A DNA stretch of 64,000 nt from Nitratireductor indicus C115 (GTDB taxonomy: Bacteria > Pseudomonadota > Alphaproteobacteria > Rhizobiales > Rhizobiaceae), in the NCBI RefSeq assembly GCF_000300515.1, contig NZ_AMSI01000012.1, positions 62,001 through 126,000 on the forward strand, in the 5' to 3' direction. The notes below the pieces were generated by a model. That model was not told where the DNA came from and ran no database searches. It saw only the letters and a program-made list of their open reading frames with translations. Within the stretch, counting starts at the first letter, position 1; every line of letters begins with the position of its first letter. Shown here in pieces: positions 8,795 to 18,126 of the stretch. Made by a program: the position numbers and the translations under genes.

Positions 8795-9385
8795 ATGCCG
8801 CCAGCCGCCGAAATCCAGCAGCAGCTTGCCGGCGTATGGCACATGATGATGGGACGAAAAGACGGGCTGAAAATGCTCGATCTTTCCGCGGATGGTTTCT
8901 GGAATTCCTTTTTCGCGATTGCGGTCGCCTTGCCGGCCCTTGCCATTGGCTGGGTCATGGCTGCCAACGATATGGTTCTTGAAGGCGCCTTTGCCTCGCG
9001 CCCGGTTTTGCTCGTCCAGTTCATCCTGACCGATCTCGGTGCCTGGGTTTTGCCCTATGGGCTGTTGGCGCTTGCCATGCGTCCTGCCGGGATCGCCGAC
9101 CGTTTCGTGCACTATGTGGTCGCAAGCAATTGGGCGCAGGCCCTGTTCTCCTGGCTGATGCTGCCAGCGCTGTTGATACGCCTTCTCCTGCCTGATGCGG
9201 AAGAACTGGCGAACGGCATCACATTCTTCCTCTTTCTGCTGACGCTCGTGCTCGCATGGCGCCTCACCAACATCGCGATAGGCAAGGGCGCTGCCGTTGC
9301 GACCGCCGTTTTCGTGTCGATGTTCATCGCGTCCATTGGCGTGTTGGTCGCCTTCGAGGCGATCTGGAGCTCGTCACGTTTTTAG
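8795..9385 (+). CDS. Conserved membrane protein of unknown function
   Basis: Encodes 196 residues starting at an ATG two bases after the dapE stop, so translation is probably coupled. Five hydrophobic segments can be seen (near residues 35-55, 68-88, 100-125, 135-160 and 168-190). The N-terminal 30 residues are soluble and include a WHMMMGRKDGLKMLDLSADGF-like region, shown here only in part. I do not recognise a transporter or enzyme motif. Its place at the end of the dap cluster is the only functional hint. A repeat element begins directly after its stop codon. Confidence 0.7.
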   Translation: MPPAAEIQQQLAGVWHMMMGRKDGLKMLDLSADGFWNSFFAIAVALPALAIGWVMAANDMVLEGAFASRPVLLVQFILTDLGAWVLPYGLLALAMRPAGIADRFVHYVVASNWAQALFSWLMLPALLIRLLLPDAEELANGITFFLFLLTLVLAWRLTNIAIGKGAAVATAVFVSMFIASIGVLVAFEAIWSSSRF

Positions 9386-9487
9386 TGCATTTTGCAGTCA
9401 GCTGGAATCACCTGACGTCTGCATAAATGCAGAAAAACAAAGAGATAGATCGGTTCAGAGCTCCCGTGAAACGGTGAACCGATCTAG
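9386..9487 (+). repeat. Dispersed intergenic palindromic repeat, full copy A
   Basis: This element fills the gap between the dapE-linked membrane gene and truA. Its left part is a near-palindrome: TGCATTTTGCAG (9386-9397) against CTGCATAAATGCA (9418-9430), with GTCAG/CTGAC inside. Its right part is a perfect 10-bp inverted repeat, GATCGGTTCA (9448-9457) and TGAACCGATC (9475-9484). The linker contains AAAACAAAGAGATAG. A second full copy lies at 47778-47869 in the opposite orientation, and partial copies at 28288-28330 and 46193-46229. It can fold strongly and may end transcription from both sides. Confidence 0.8.
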
Positions 9488-9533
9488 GAGTGCTTACGGT
9501 CGGAAGAATTGATGAAGTGATCCAGCGCAGGGA

Positions 9534-10277
9534 TCAGTAATCGACCTTGATGAGATAGAGGCCGTAGGGAGGGGCCACCGGGCCGCAGGCTTTACGATCG
9601 CGAGCTTCAAGTGCCCTCGTGACGTCATCGGCATCCCATCCGCCTTCGCCCACCCGCTTCAGCGTACCCACAAGGGAACGCACCTGGTTGTGCAGGAAGG
9701 AGCGGGCGGATGCACGCACCTCCACAAATTCGCCGTCGCGGCTCACGTCGAGCCTGTCCAGTGTCTTGATCGGGCTTTTGGCCTGGCACTGGGCGGCGCG
9801 GAACGTGGTGAAGTCATGAGTGCCGAGAAGTCTTTTGGCCGCCTCGTGCATTGCCGCGTGGTCGAGTGGCGCACTGACATGCCAGGCCTGGCCAAATCCG
9901 ACGGTCAGCGGCGGGCGCCGGTTATGAATGCGGTAGAGATAGTGCCTTGCCTTGGCGGAAAACCGCGAATTGAAGTCGTCCGGCACTTCCTGTGCGGCAA
10001 GGATCGCGATGCGTTCGTCTTCCTTGACGAGCAGCGCGTTGATCGCGTTCTGGACGGTGTGGTCAGGCCATTCGCGGGAGAGATCGAAATGCGCGACCTG
10101 TCCCGTGGCGTGAACGCCCGTGTCGGTGCGGCCCGCGCCAAACAACGTCACCGTCTCACCGGAAAATCCGGCAATGGCCGTCTCGATGGCTTCCTGCACG
10201 CTGTGCTGGCCGGCCTGCCGCTGCCAGCCGAAATAGGGCCTGCCGTCATATTCAATGTCGATGCGAAAGCGTGGCAT
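9534..10277 (-). CDS. truA: tRNA pseudouridine(38-40) synthase TruA
   Basis: Encodes 247 residues from the ATG at 10277. It converts uridines 38-40 of the tRNA anticodon arm to pseudouridine. The catalytic aspartate lies in [18 protein letters not shown], and [14 protein letters not shown] is the conserved C-terminal motif. Length matches the family. The reading frame stays open about 88 codons upstream towards fmt, but that part is not conserved and no better start exists. It is third in the minus-strand set def, fmt, truA, 130 bp after fmt. Confidence 0.95.
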   Translation of the reverse strand: MPRFRIDIEYDGRPYFGWQRQAGQHSVQEAIETAIAGFSGETVTLFGAGRTDTGVHATGQVAHFDLSREWPDHTVQNAINALLVKEDERIAILAAQEVPDDFNSRFSAKARHYLYRIHNRRPPLTVGFGQAWHVSAPLDHAAMHEAAKRLLGTHDFTTFRAAQCQAKSPIKTLDRLDVSRDGEFVEVRASARSFLHNQVRSLVGTLKRVGEGGWDADDVTRALEARDRKACGPVAPPYGLYLIKVDY

Positions 10278-10407
10278 GGCTACCGCCCGCCAGAACGTTT
10301 TGAGGCTGGATGCTTTCCCTGCACTGCGCGTGAAGGCGCAAAATCGAGAGAAGGTGCCATCGTCTGAGCCTTCACGGGGGTGCTCAAGGTTCCGGAGGAG
10401 GGCGTTT

Positions 10408-11346
10408 TCATGAGAGCCTGGTCCCGCGTTCAAGCTTGGCGCCGCGCAGGAAATCGCGCGCTTCCATCGGTTTGCCGCCCGCCCGCTGCAACTGGGTGAG
10501 CCGCACCGCTCCGCTATCGCACGCGATTGCCAGCGCGTCATCGAGCACCGTGCCGGCTTCCCCTGACATGTCTTTCTGCAAGGTCGAGCGCAGCAGCTTC
10601 ACCCGTTCGTCCTTGTCGCCAAAGGGCATCTCGCACCATGCGCCGGGAAATGGGGCGAGCCCGCGGATATGGTTGTGAACGGTTTCGGCCGTCTGCGCCC
10701 AGTCAACCCGCGTCTCGTCCTTCAGGATTTTCTTCGCATAGGTCGCGCCGTCTTCGCCCTGCGCAGTCAGGGAAAGCGCACCGGCTTCAAGCGCGGCCAT
10801 GGCGCGAACCATGAGGCCCGCACCCATTTCCTTCATCGCGTCATGCAGTTCGCCTGCCGTCATGTCAGGGCCGATGGCGCATTTTTCCGTCATGGCGACA
10901 GGTCCGGTGTCGAGCCCCTCGTCCATCTTCATCACCATCATGCCGGTTTCCCGGTCGCCTGCCATGATGGCGCGCTGAATGGGCGCCGCACCGCGCCACC
11001 GCGGGAGGAGGGAGGCGTGGGCGTTGAAAGCACCGCGCCGCGTTCCTTCCAGAATGGCTTTGGGCAGGAGAAGGCCGTAGGCCACGACGATGGCTGCATC
11101 GGCGTGAAGATCGGCAAAGGCTTTCTGTTCGTCTTCGCCTTTGAGCGATTTTGGCGTGCGCACCTCGATCCCCAGCGCTTCGGCAGCCTGATGCACGGGG
11201 GATTTCGTGAGCTCCAGCCCGCGCCGTCCGGCAGGGCGTGGCGGCTGCGAATAGACGGCAGCGATCTCATGGCCGGCTGCCGACAGCGCCTGAAGCGTCG
11301 GAACCGAAAAATCGGGCGTTCCCATGAAGATGAGGCGAAGGGACAT
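10408..11346 (-). CDS. fmt: Methionyl-tRNA formyltransferase
   Basis: Encodes 312 residues. It formylates initiator Met-tRNA using 10-formyltetrahydrofolate. The N-terminal formyltransferase domain contains [11 protein letters not shown] and the catalytic region [17 protein letters not shown] (Asn/His followed by the SLLPRWRG signature). [16 protein letters not shown] follows, and an OB-like C-terminal domain covers roughly residues 205-310. The start ATG at 11346 is the conserved one. It lies 52 bp after def, its usual operon partner, with which it forms the formylation/deformylation pair. Confidence 0.97.
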   Translation of the reverse strand: MSLRLIFMGTPDFSVPTLQALSAAGHEIAAVYSQPPRPAGRRGLELTKSPVHQAAEALGIEVRTPKSLKGEDEQKAFADLHADAAIVVAYGLLLPKAILEGTRRGAFNAHASLLPRWRGAAPIQRAIMAGDRETGMMVMKMDEGLDTGPVAMTEKCAIGPDMTAGELHDAMKEMGAGLMVRAMAALEAGALSLTAQGEDGATYAKKILKDETRVDWAQTAETVHNHIRGLAPFPGAWCEMPFGDKDERVKLLRSTLQKDMSGEAGTVLDDALAIACDSGAVRLTQLQRAGGKPMEARDFLRGAKLERGTRLS

Positions 11347-11398
11347 AGGCTTTCCCGCCGGATATAGGGGGCTGCTCGGCGGCAGGTCCCTGTTGGGC

Positions 11399-11929
11399 TC
11401 AGCCGACCATGCGCGCGGGCGGACGGTTGTTGGCCAGTTTCCTGAACTTGCGCACCACCATGTCACGCTTCAGCTTCGACAGATAGTCGATGAACAACAC
11501 GCCGTTGAGATGGTCGATTTCATGCTGCAGGCAGGTCGCCAGAAGTCCGTCGGCCTCCACCGTCTGCATTTTTCCCTCGATGTCCATGTAATTGACCGTC
11601 ACACGTGCAGGGCGTTCGACATCGGCATAATAATCGGGAATCGACAGGCAGCCTTCCTCGTGGACGTTGCGCGCATCCGAGCGCGCCACAATCTCGGGAT
11701 TGAGCACCACCAGCGGTGCCGGTTCCTCGTCCTTGTCCGAAACGTCGACAACGAGCATGCGCAACGGCTCGCCCACCTGAATGGCGGCGAGGCCGATCCC
11801 CGGCGCGTCATACATCGTGTCGAGCATGTCGTCGGCGAATTTGCGCAAAGCCTCATCCACGCGTTCCACCGGCTTTGAGGTTTCACGCAGGATCGGGTCG
11901 GGAAGAAGAACAAGCGGTTTGATCGTCAT
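11399..11929 (-). CDS. def: Peptide deformylase
   Basis: Encodes 176 residues. It removes the N-formyl group from nascent proteins and acts near the ribosome exit. All three deformylase motifs are visible: [13 protein letters not shown] (metal cysteine) and QHEIDHLNG (HExxH with two metal histidines). Length and spacing are typical for type 1 deformylase. The ATG at 11929 begins [12 protein letters not shown], the conserved N-terminus. It leads the def-fmt-truA group and is divergent from rmuC. Confidence 0.97.
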   Translation of the reverse strand: MTIKPLVLLPDPILRETSKPVERVDEALRKFADDMLDTMYDAPGIGLAAIQVGEPLRMLVVDVSDKDEEPAPLVVLNPEIVARSDARNVHEEGCLSIPDYYADVERPARVTVNYMDIEGKMQTVEADGLLATCLQHEIDHLNGVLFIDYLSKLKRDMVVRKFRKLANNRPPARMVG

Positions 11930-12026
11930 GCCCGTCAGGTAATCCCTGGGCCGGGGAACGTCAATACGCAAGGCGTGTTCACGTTTTGGTCTTATGCCGG
12001 TATAGCGAATCGCCTAAAGTGCGCGC

Positions 12027-13307
12027 ATGAACCAGATTTCCGACATCCTTTCTGCCCCCGTGGCGCAACTTGGCGCGAGCACCTTCACTCTTGGTCAGTT
12101 TCTGCTGGCGGGCGGTTTTTTATTCGCCGTGCTTTTTTGTGTTTTGGTGGTGGCGCTGTGGCGTTCGGCGCGCGCCCGTGCGGTGGCCGCAGCCGAGGCT
12201 GCCGATCATGCGCGTGACGCTGAGGCGCGGATGGTCGAGCTCACTCGCGCCCAGGCGGAGCTGCAGGGCCGTATGGGCTCGATTGCCGAAGTTTTCGGCG
12301 CACGCCAGGCGGAGTTGACGAAGGCCATCTCCGACCGGCTCGACGGCATGACCAACCGCCTTGGCCAGTCGATCACCGAGCAGACCAAGTCCACGCACGA
12401 AAACCTCGCCCGGCTCCAGGAGAGGCTGGCGGTGATCGATACGGCTCAGAACAACATCCAGTCGCTTGCGGGGCAGGTTGTCCAGCTGCAGCAGATCCTG
12501 TCCAACAAGCAGACGCGCGGGGCCTTCGGCCAGTCCCGCATGGAGGCGATCATTGCCGATGGCCTGCCGCACAACGCCTATGAGTTCCAGGCAACGCTTT
12601 CCAATGGAAGCCGGCCTGACTGCCTCGTGAAGATGCCCAACGACGCGCCTTCGCTGGTCATCGACGCCAAGTTTCCCCTTGAGGCCTGGAATGCGATCCG
12701 CGCTGCCTCCGAGGGAGAAGGTGCTGCGCCCGAGGCGCGCAAGGCTGCCGAAAGCGCCTTTCGCCGCGACGTGGAAGTGCATATTCGCGCCATTGCCGAC
12801 AAATATCTGCTGACCGGCGAGACCCAGGACACGGCGTTCATGTTCGTGCCCTCGGAATCGATCTTCGCCGAAATCCACGAGAATTTCGAAACGCTCGTCC
12901 AGCGCGCGCATCGTTCGCGCGTCGTCATCGTTTCGCCATCGCTTCTGATGCTGTCGATCCAGGTCATCCAGGCGGTGCTCAAGGATGCGCGCATGCGCGA
13001 GCAGGCCCATCTGATCCAGGCGGAGGTGGTGCGGCTGATGGAAGACGTGACCCGCCTCGACGATCGTGTGCGCAAATTGCAGACTCACTTCATGCAGGCC
13101 AACAAGGATATCGACCTTATCCTGACCTCCACCGACAAGGTGACGAAGCGGGGCGCCAGGATCGAGGCATTGGAACTGGGAGCGGAGGCGGCAGGAAAAG
13201 CGGCGGATGGCGAGCGCCGTTCGCTCTCCGGCAAGGAGCCGTCTGAAACTGGTTCGGACGGCGGGCCGGGCAGCGGCCAGCTTCGCCTGCGCGTCGTTGA
13301 CGAATAG
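12027..13307 (+). CDS. rmuC: RmuC-family DNA recombination protein
   Basis: Encodes 426 residues. A membrane helix near residues 20-45 is followed by an Ala/Glu-rich coiled coil (about 45-140). The RmuC domain (about 150-370) includes PDCLVKMPNDAPSLVIDAKFPLEAW and YLLTGETQDTAFMFVPSE, a restriction-endonuclease-like fold. RmuC limits inversions at short inverted repeats; the biochemistry is poorly known. The C-terminal 50 residues are low-complexity (GSDGGPGSGQ). It is transcribed divergently from def with a 97-bp promoter region. Confidence 0.92.
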   Translation: MNQISDILSAPVAQLGASTFTLGQFLLAGGFLFAVLFCVLVVALWRSARARAVAAAEAADHARDAEARMVELTRAQAELQGRMGSIAEVFGARQAELTKAISDRLDGMTNRLGQSITEQTKSTHENLARLQERLAVIDTAQNNIQSLAGQVVQLQQILSNKQTRGAFGQSRMEAIIADGLPHNAYEFQATLSNGSRPDCLVKMPNDAPSLVIDAKFPLEAWNAIRAASEGEGAAPEARKAAESAFRRDVEVHIRAIADKYLLTGETQDTAFMFVPSESIFAEIHENFETLVQRAHRSRVVIVSPSLLMLSIQVIQAVLKDARMREQAHLIQAEVVRLMEDVTRLDDRVRKLQTHFMQANKDIDLILTSTDKVTKRGARIEALELGAEAAGKAADGERRSLSGKEPSETGSDGGPGSGQLRLRVVDE

Positions 13308-13354
13308 CGGCTTCCGGTTTTCGCCTGCACAAGGCTGGATGGGCAGGCTGCAAC

Positions 13355-13415
13355 GCGAAATTCGCCCGTTTCTTCTCTCGCCGGTGGAATTATTCCCGCA
13401 AGGCGCGAATTTCGC
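13355..13415. promoter_or_regulatory. Paired inverted repeats upstream of the TAXI TRAP gene
   Basis: GCGAAATTCGC (13355-13365) and its exact reverse complement GCGAATTTCGC (13405-13415) lie 50 bp apart, centre to centre, in the gap before the binding-protein gene at 13488. Each is itself almost palindromic (GCGAA/TTCGC). Two such sites about five helical turns apart suit binding by a dimeric regulator with looping; as RNA they could also form a large stem-loop. No regulator gene is adjacent. Confidence 0.45.
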
Positions 13416-13487
13416 CGAAGCTTAACTTGGCGAACCGTTCCTGTGCCTGCTATTCGGAAAGCGGCAACACAGGGAGGTCTTCCAGAA

Positions 13488-14450
13488 ATGTTTGGTTCAG
13501 CCACAAAATTCGGGCTCGCGCTCGTCCTCGCGGCCGGCACGGCCATGACTGTCGCGCAGGCGGAAACTCGCGTCACCTATAAATCCGCCAAGGCCGGTTC
13601 ATCCTACTACCAGATGGGCGTTGAGATCGCCGAAGCCCTCAAGAAGGGCACGAATGGCGAGATCATCGCCACCATCGAGGAGAGCCAGGGCTCGGTCCAG
13701 AACGTCATGGAAGTGCGCGCCCGCGGCGGCGATTATGTTTTTACCACGCCGCCGGCGCTGGCCGAAGCCGCACGCAATGGCAAGGGTGCTTTCGAAGGGA
13801 AGGGCGATCCGAAATTCGCCGAGATCCGGGCATTGTTCCCGATCCCCTCGCTGACCATGCACTTTGTCATGGCGAAATCCTCCGGCGTTGAGGATTTCGC
13901 CGACATGGAAGGCAAGACGGTGCTGCTTGGCAAGGGCACTTTCGGCGCCACCGAAGGCGAAAAATATCTGACCCTGTTCGGCCTTGAAGGCAAGGTCAAG
14001 CTGGCTGACGCGGAGCTCTCCAACGCGGTTGCCGCGCTCAAGAATGGCCAGATCGACGGCTTCGTGACGTCGGGCTCCTGGCCGGCACCCAATGTGGTCG
14101 AGGCTGCGGCAAGCCTGCCGGTCAACATCCTTTCGCTGACGCCCGATCAGGTCGCCGAGACCAAGCGCGCTTCCATCAATATTCCCGCCGGCACCTATGC
14201 GGGGCAGGAGAGCGACATCCTCACCACCTCGCTGCCGGTCGTGGCCTACACCACGACTGCGATGGACGAGGAGACCGCCTATCAGCTTACCAAGACCTTC
14301 TGGGAGCAGAAGGCCGCGATGAGCGATAGCGCGCCCTGGTGGAAGGGTGTCGACAAGGCGTTGATGGTCAATATCACCGGCAAGCTGCACCCCGGTGCGG
14401 TCCGCTATTACAAGGAAGCGGGCTTCGAGCTGACCGAAGGCCAGATGTGA
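13488..14450 (+). CDS. TAXI-family TRAP transporter solute-binding protein
   Basis: Encodes 320 residues with a signal peptide (1-25, ending AQA before ETRVTY). The mature protein is a periplasmic two-lobe binding protein of the TAXI type, with the N-terminal YKSAKAGSSYYQMGVEIAEAL region and the C-terminal SDSAPWWKGVDKALM/HPGAVRYYKEAG region typical of the family. It delivers an unknown solute, often a dicarboxylate or amino acid, to the membrane permease at 14523. The ATG at 13488 is preceded by AGGGAGG. A hairpin lies between it and the permease gene. Confidence 0.87.
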   Translation: MFGSATKFGLALVLAAGTAMTVAQAETRVTYKSAKAGSSYYQMGVEIAEALKKGTNGEIIATIEESQGSVQNVMEVRARGGDYVFTTPPALAEAARNGKGAFEGKGDPKFAEIRALFPIPSLTMHFVMAKSSGVEDFADMEGKTVLLGKGTFGATEGEKYLTLFGLEGKVKLADAELSNAVAALKNGQIDGFVTSGSWPAPNVVEAAASLPVNILSLTPDQVAETKRASINIPAGTYAGQESDILTTSLPVVAYTTTAMDEETAYQLTKTFWEQKAAMSDSAPWWKGVDKALMVNITGKLHPGAVRYYKEAGFELTEGQM

Positions 14451-14457
14451 GGGCGCC

Positions 14458-14481
14458 GGGGCGCGGCGTGAGCTGCGCCCC
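14458..14481 (+). terminator. Intercistronic hairpin between TAXI binding protein and permease genes
   Basis: GGGGCGCGGC (14458-14467) and GCTGCGCCCC (14472-14481) form a 10-bp stem (one G-T pair) with a GTGA loop, eight bases after the binding-protein stop. It is followed by GTCCCGTTTG, so it may act as a partial terminator or as an mRNA end stabiliser that gives more binding protein than permease. Confidence 0.6.
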
Positions 14482-14522
14482 GTCCCGTTTGCCCGTCCTC
14501 TTCCATCGTCGTTGATCCTGTC

Positions 14523-16289
14523 ATGTCCAAACGCATCTTCCTTGCAGCCCTCGCCGGGGTGCTGGTGGCTTTCCATCTGTCGCTGATCTTTTCCGGTCTC
14601 GTGCCGAACCTCGTCAGCAGGCCCTTGCATATGGCGTTGATCCTGCCATGGCTTCTGGTGTTCGTGCCGGCCAGCGGCTTTTTGCGGTGGTCCGGGTTGC
14701 TTTTGGCGGGAGCCGGCATTGCGGCGAGCCTGTGGGTCGCGGTGAACCAGCAGAGCCTGGGCGATCAGTACGGTTTCCTCGAAGGCCCCTGGCAGATTGC
14801 GATCGCTGCCACGCTGCTGATCGTGGTTCTGGAAACGGCCCGGCGGGCTATCGGCTGGGCCTTGCCGACGGTGGCGGCTCTTTCTCTGCTCTATGGGCTC
14901 TTCGGTCAGTATATTCCCGGCGAGTTCGGCCACGCAGGAACGCCGCTGGCGAGCTTCCTCGGCACGCTCACCATTGCCGAAGGCGGTATATGGGGCAGCC
15001 TGACGGGTGTCTCCGTCGGCACGGTGGCCATCTTTGTCATCTTCGGCGCTGTGTTGAACGCAGGCGAGGCCGGTCAGGGCTTCATGAATGTCGCGGCCGC
15101 TGCGGCTGGTCGCCTGAAAGGCGGTGCGGGCAAGGTTTCGGTCATTTCCTCGGCGTTGTTCGGCTCCATTTCCGGGTCCGCTTCCGCCAATGTCGCCTCC
15201 ACCGGCGCGATCACTATCCCGGCCATGGTGGGCCTTGGATATCCTAAGCGGCTTGCAGGCGCCATCGAGGCGGTGGCGTCCTCGGGTGGGCAGATCATGC
15301 CGCCTCTCATGGGGGCTGGCGCATTCGTGATGGTCGAACTCACCAGTACGCCCTACACGAGCATCATGGCAGCGGCCATCCAGCCCGCCATCCTCTATTT
15401 TCTGGCCGTCTGGGTCGGCATCAACGCCTTCACCACGCGCTATGCGCTGAAGGGCCTGCCTGAAGAGCAGAAGCCGGCGCTGCGCGATGTGGCGGTCACC
15501 TCCGCATTCTTCCTTGTGCCCTTTTCCATTCTGCTGTGGGGCATGTTCATGGTGGGATATACGCCGCAATACGCAGCCGTGTTCGCCATCCTCGCCGGCG
15601 CGCTTCTGCTGCTGGTCGACGGGCGGTTGCGCTTTCGCCCCGGTGAGGTGATCCTGCGCCTGGAAAGCGCGCTTCTTACGGCAGCTCGCCAGGTCTCCAT
15701 GATCGCCGCGATCATCCTGTGTGCCTCCATCATCATCGGCATCCTGTCGATCACCGGCCTTGGCGTGAAGATCACTTCGCTCATTCTGTCGGGTGCGGGC
15801 GGGATGCTGTGGCCCTCGCTGTTCCTGACGGCGCTCGCCTGCCTGATTCTCGGCATGGAGGTGCCGACCACGGCGGCCTATGTCATCTGTGTGTCGGTGG
15901 CAGGCCCCGCGCTCACGCAGCTGGGCCTTGCGCCATTGCAGGCGCATCTCTTCGTGTTCTGGTTCGCGCTTCTGTCCACCATCACGCCGCCTGTCTGCGG
16001 CGCGGTGTTCATCGCCGCCGGAATGGTGCGCGAGGATTGGCTCAAGGTTGCCTTCACCGCCATGGCGCTCGGTGTCGGCCTCTATCTGATCCCGCTCGCC
16101 ATGATCGCCAACCCGGCGCTGCTCATGACGGCGGAAGAGCCGGTAGCGGCGATCCTTGCCGCCGCCAAGGTTGCGGTAGGGCTTTCCTGCGTTTCCTACG
16201 GGCTCATTGCCGCCTACAGGGCACCGCTGCGCGTTCTGTTGGTCGCAGCCGGTCTCGCTGTCCTCTTCGTGCCGCTCAGCCTGCTGTAG
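14523..16289 (+). CDS. TAXI-type TRAP transporter fused permease
   Basis: Encodes 588 residues, an inner-membrane permease in which the small DctQ-like part (first about 130 residues, four helices) and the large DctM-like part are fused, as is normal for TAXI systems. Glycine-rich motifs of the large subunit are visible: [36 protein letters not shown] and the later [14 protein letters not shown] and [16 protein letters not shown]. It uses ion gradients for uptake. It works with the binding protein at 13488. Its 3' end overlaps the convergent hisG gene by 14 bp. Confidence 0.92.
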   Translation: MSKRIFLAALAGVLVAFHLSLIFSGLVPNLVSRPLHMALILPWLLVFVPASGFLRWSGLLLAGAGIAASLWVAVNQQSLGDQYGFLEGPWQIAIAATLLIVVLETARRAIGWALPTVAALSLLYGLFGQYIPGEFGHAGTPLASFLGTLTIAEGGIWGSLTGVSVGTVAIFVIFGAVLNAGEAGQGFMNVAAAAAGRLKGGAGKVSVISSALFGSISGSASANVASTGAITIPAMVGLGYPKRLAGAIEAVASSGGQIMPPLMGAGAFVMVELTSTPYTSIMAAAIQPAILYFLAVWVGINAFTTRYALKGLPEEQKPALRDVAVTSAFFLVPFSILLWGMFMVGYTPQYAAVFAILAGALLLLVDGRLRFRPGEVILRLESALLTAARQVSMIAAIILCASIIIGILSITGLGVKITSLILSGAGGMLWPSLFLTALACLILGMEVPTTAAYVICVSVAGPALTQLGLAPLQAHLFVFWFALLSTITPPVCGAVFIAAGMVREDWLKVAFTAMALGVGLYLIPLAMIANPALLMTAEEPVAAILAAAKVAVGLSCVSYGLIAAYRAPLRVLLVAAGLAVLFVPLSLL

Positions 16290-16977
16290 CGTCGAGCCGC
16301 GCCGCCAGTTCGGCAACGAGAGCGCTATCCTCGGTCGAACGCTCCTTGAGGGCGGTCACGAGGCAGGCCTGGGAACGCAGGATGACCCCGTCCTCGAGCA
16401 CCTTCAAGTGATTGGCGTGCAGCGTCGAGCCGGTCGAGGTGATGTCGACGATGATGTCCGCCGATCCCGCTGCCGGCGCGCCTTCGGTGGCTCCCAGGCT
16501 CTCGACGATGCGATAGACCTGGATACCGTGCTTCTGCGAGAAGAACTGCTGGGTCAGCCGCCAGTATTTGGTGGCGATCCTCAGGCGGCGCCCGTGGCGG
16601 TGGCGGAAATCAGCCGCCACATCGTCGAGATCGGCCATCGTGGCGACGTCGAACCAGACTTCCGGAACGGCGACGACCACATCGGCGCGGCCGAAACCGA
16701 GGCGGGCGGAAATCTCCACCTTGCTGTCCCAGTCGGGAATGGTCTCGCGCACCAGATCCTCGCCGGTGACGCCCATATCCACGGTGCCGCGTTCGAGCTC
16801 GCGGGCAATTTCCGAAGCGGACAGGAAGGCGATCTCGATACCCGAAAGCCCTTCCAGCGTGGCGCGGTAACGCCGGTCGTTCTCGGGCAGGCGAACGGGA
16901 AACCCGGCTTTGGAAAGCTTTCCGAGCGCGTCTTCCTTGAGGCGGCCCTTGGAGGGCAGGGCAAGGGTAATGCTCAT
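16276..16977 (-). CDS. hisG: ATP phosphoribosyltransferase, short (HisGS) form
   Basis: Encodes 233 residues. It catalyses the first step of histidine synthesis, joining ATP and PRPP. The short form lacks the C-terminal regulatory domain and needs HisZ as regulatory subunit; hisZ overlaps it by 4 bp (ATGA) upstream. The PRPP-binding segment is seen as [28 protein letters not shown] at the start and GVTGEDLV are also conserved. The gene ends inside the end of the convergent TRAP permease gene. Confidence 0.95.
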   Translation of the reverse strand: MSITLALPSKGRLKEDALGKLSKAGFPVRLPENDRRYRATLEGLSGIEIAFLSASEIARELERGTVDMGVTGEDLVRETIPDWDSKVEISARLGFGRADVVVAVPEVWFDVATMADLDDVAADFRHRHGRRLRIATKYWRLTQQFFSQKHGIQVYRIVESLGATEGAPAAGSADIIVDITSTGSTLHANHLKVLEDGVILRSQACLVTALKERSTEDSALVAELAARLDATAG

Positions 16978-18095
16978 CGGCCGGCCTCCCGGAGTTTGGC
17001 GACGCGGTCGAGCCAGATCGAAAAGCCGACGCCGGGAATGGGTTTTCCCGCCCCAAGCAGGGTGAGCAGCCGGTCATACCGCCCGCCGCCGGCAAGCGCC
17101 TGTTTGCCCGCTTCGCCGGTGATCTCGAAGATGAAGCCCGTATAGTAATCGAGCGGCCGGCCGAAGCCCGCATCATAGGTGAGTGTGTCGAGGGGCAGGC
17201 CCTGTTCGACGATGCGCTGCGCGCGCGCGTCGAAGGCTTCAAGCGCTTCATCGAGGATGAGGCTGTTTTCGGCGGCAAAGCCGGCAAGCACGGCGCTTGC
17301 CTGCGCGAACGGAACCTTGAGGCCCACAAAGCGCTTCAGTGCGGCCATGGCTTCGGCGCTCAGCCGCACGCTGCGCAATTCGGCCTTTTCAATGAGCCTG
17401 CGCGCAATCTCCTGAGGGTTGCGACCCGCGGAAGGCGAAAGGCCGGTTTCCTCCATGAAGGCTGCCACATGTTCGGAAAGCGCGGTTTCGTCGCCGCGCG
17501 TCACCAGACCGGCCACCTCGCGCGGCAAGCCGGGCGATGCATGTGGATTGGCCAGATCGTCGATCGCGGCCTGAAGGAGCTTTTGTGAGCCGAAGGCCCG
17601 TGTCAGGCGCTTCTGCCAGCCGCGCGGCAGGCCAAGCGCGGCGAGCACGGCTTCGAACATTCCCTGATCGCCGAGCGTGGCGATCAACGGACGATCAGGC
17701 AGAACACGCGAAAGGAGCGCGTGCGCATCGGCGAGCGAACGGGCATCCGCGCTTGCGCTGTCCGTCTCGCCCAGGTCCTCGATGCCCGCCTGGAAGAACT
17801 CGGCTCCGCCTGCGCGTTGCTGGCGGAAGACCTCGCCCAGATAGGCATAGCGCTGTGGCGTCGCGGCGCGCTTCTCGATGTGATCGAGGCAGACGGGAAT
17901 GGTGAATTCCGGGCGCAGGCAAAGTGCTGCGCCCGTCTCGCTCTCGGTCAGGAAGATGCGCCGGCGCAGGTCCTCGCCGGCCATGTCCAGAAACGGGTCC
18001 GCCGGCTGGATGATGGCGATATCCGTCAGCGCGGCGTTTCGTTCGGCAAAAAGCGCGACGATCTCGTCGGCGAAATCGGGAATGCGCGAGGTCAT
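16974..18095 (-). CDS. hisZ: ATP phosphoribosyltransferase regulatory subunit
   Basis: Encodes 373 residues, a HisRS-like paralogue without tRNA-synthetase activity that activates short HisG and senses histidine. It keeps class II motif remnants ([32 protein letters not shown] and the C-terminal [13 protein letters not shown]) but is much shorter than HisRS and lacks an anticodon-binding domain. The start ATG at 18095 gives [13 protein letters not shown]; the frame stays open into hisS without a better start. It lies 31 bp downstream of hisS, so synthetase and paralogue are side by side. Confidence 0.93.
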   Translation of the reverse strand: MTSRIPDFADEIVALFAERNAALTDIAIIQPADPFLDMAGEDLRRRIFLTESETGAALCLRPEFTIPVCLDHIEKRAATPQRYAYLGEVFRQQRAGGAEFFQAGIEDLGETDSASADARSLADAHALLSRVLPDRPLIATLGDQGMFEAVLAALGLPRGWQKRLTRAFGSQKLLQAAIDDLANPHASPGLPREVAGLVTRGDETALSEHVAAFMEETGLSPSAGRNPQEIARRLIEKAELRSVRLSAEAMAALKRFVGLKVPFAQASAVLAGFAAENSLILDEALEAFDARAQRIVEQGLPLDTLTYDAGFGRPLDYYTGFIFEITGEAGKQALAGGGRYDRLLTLLGAGKPIPGVGFSIWLDRVAKLREAGR

Positions 18096-18126
18096 CGCGG
18101 TTCCCCCGATGCTGAAATGGCGGGTA

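Noticed and set aside
10278-10407. N-terminal extension of truA towards fmt
   Set aside because: The frame is open for 88 codons upstream of ATG 10277, but the sequence is not TruA-like and known TruA proteins begin near the chosen start.
13599-16316. A 905-codon open frame on the minus strand across both TAXI TRAP genes
   Set aside because: It lies exactly antisense to two well-conserved transporter genes, is rich in His, Arg, Asp and Gly as expected from third-position GC bias, and has no recognisable domain.
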